Positions 63,776 through 64,000 of a stretch of 64,000 bases of DNA are shown one piece after another. Source of the DNA: Bathynomus jamesi (Eukaryota; Arthropoda; Malacostraca; Isopoda; Cirolanidae); assembly GCA_023014485.1 (NCBI GenBank), contig JAJOZX010000877.1, forward strand, positions 62,001-126,000, written 5' to 3'. The notes beneath the pieces were generated by a model, which was given only the letters and a program-made list of their open reading frames with translations, did not search any database and had not been told where the DNA came from. Each line of letters opens with the position of its first letter. Positions within the stretch are counted from its first letter, which is position 1. The translations under genes were made by a program, and so were the position numbers.

Positions 63776-64000
63776 TGTCATTATAGCATTTAATTTTTGT
63801 TGTGAGTAAACTAAAAATTCGAGCAGAATATATGTTACAACCTTATATATACACTGTACTCTTTACATGTGCTATAAACACGTACAACTTATCTGAACAT
63901 AACCAAGGATCGGAAGAGAGTAAAGGCTTTTATTGCTGCAATCTAATTCTGTGCACATAATTTTGAACCAAAAATTATATGGTTAGACAGTGTCACACAC
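63776..64000. other. Non-coding end of window
   Basis: AT-rich; nothing recognised. Confidence 0.4.

Overview
This window is eukaryotic genomic DNA and consists almost entirely of transposable elements and simple repeats. I found no convincing single-copy host gene, rRNA, functional tRNA, CRISPR array or operon. The likely source is an arthropod, probably a decapod crustacean. The evidence is a jockey-like LINE at 20.5-21.8 kb whose wording matches elements I remember from crabs and shrimps, very abundant (TA)n arrays, Penelope-like elements, and a short TTAGG run near 54.1 kb. The species is an inference.

Layout. 0-8 kb: hAT fragment (1-836), a Tc1-like DD35E transposase with one stop codon (1236-2276), a decayed Tc1 relic, a miniature Penelope hairpin (about 5.5-5.7 kb) and a DD41D mariner (6272-7453). 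8-19.4 kb: two ends of hAT-type DNA bracket a nest made of a TTAGGG-terminated DNA transposon (8061-10746), a DD34E Tc1 element, tandem tRNA-like units, a near-complete Penelope element with hammerhead-like motifs (13.3-16.8 kb) and an inverted mariner composite. 19.4-29 kb: a mariner split by a hAT MITE, a deleted jockey-like LINE, a second TTAGGG-type transposon (21966-24560), foldback repeats, a DD41D mariner and an old LINE relic. 29-40 kb: a transposon related to the TTAGGG type, interrupted by an intact CACTA-like transposon (30058-32534) and by an R4/Dong-type LINE that itself carries a MULE-like MITE (34572-35249); a sister copy follows at 37-39.5 kb. 40.8-44.8 kb: an almost full-length CR1/L2-type LINE. 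45.5-48.6 kb: a third TTAGGG-type transposon. 48.6-54.1 kb: tRNA-like tandem units, a Penelope element with 1.3 kb inverted arms, and a foldback MITE. 54.5-64 kb: mariner, CACTA-like fragment, period-34 satellite, an A/C-rich LINE split by a CACTA-like element, and a cecropia-type mariner.

The genes do not work as a pathway. They are selfish elements, mostly dead, whose insertions date one another. Four nested insertions can be proved base by base, because removing the element plus one target-site duplication restores the host reading frame. The two strongest leads are a group of DNA transposons with TTAGGG(T/C)G ends and a shared transposase architecture that I cannot place in a named superfamily, and Penelope-like elements carrying hammerhead-ribozyme-like motifs and repeatedly showing inverted copies of their own 3' ends.
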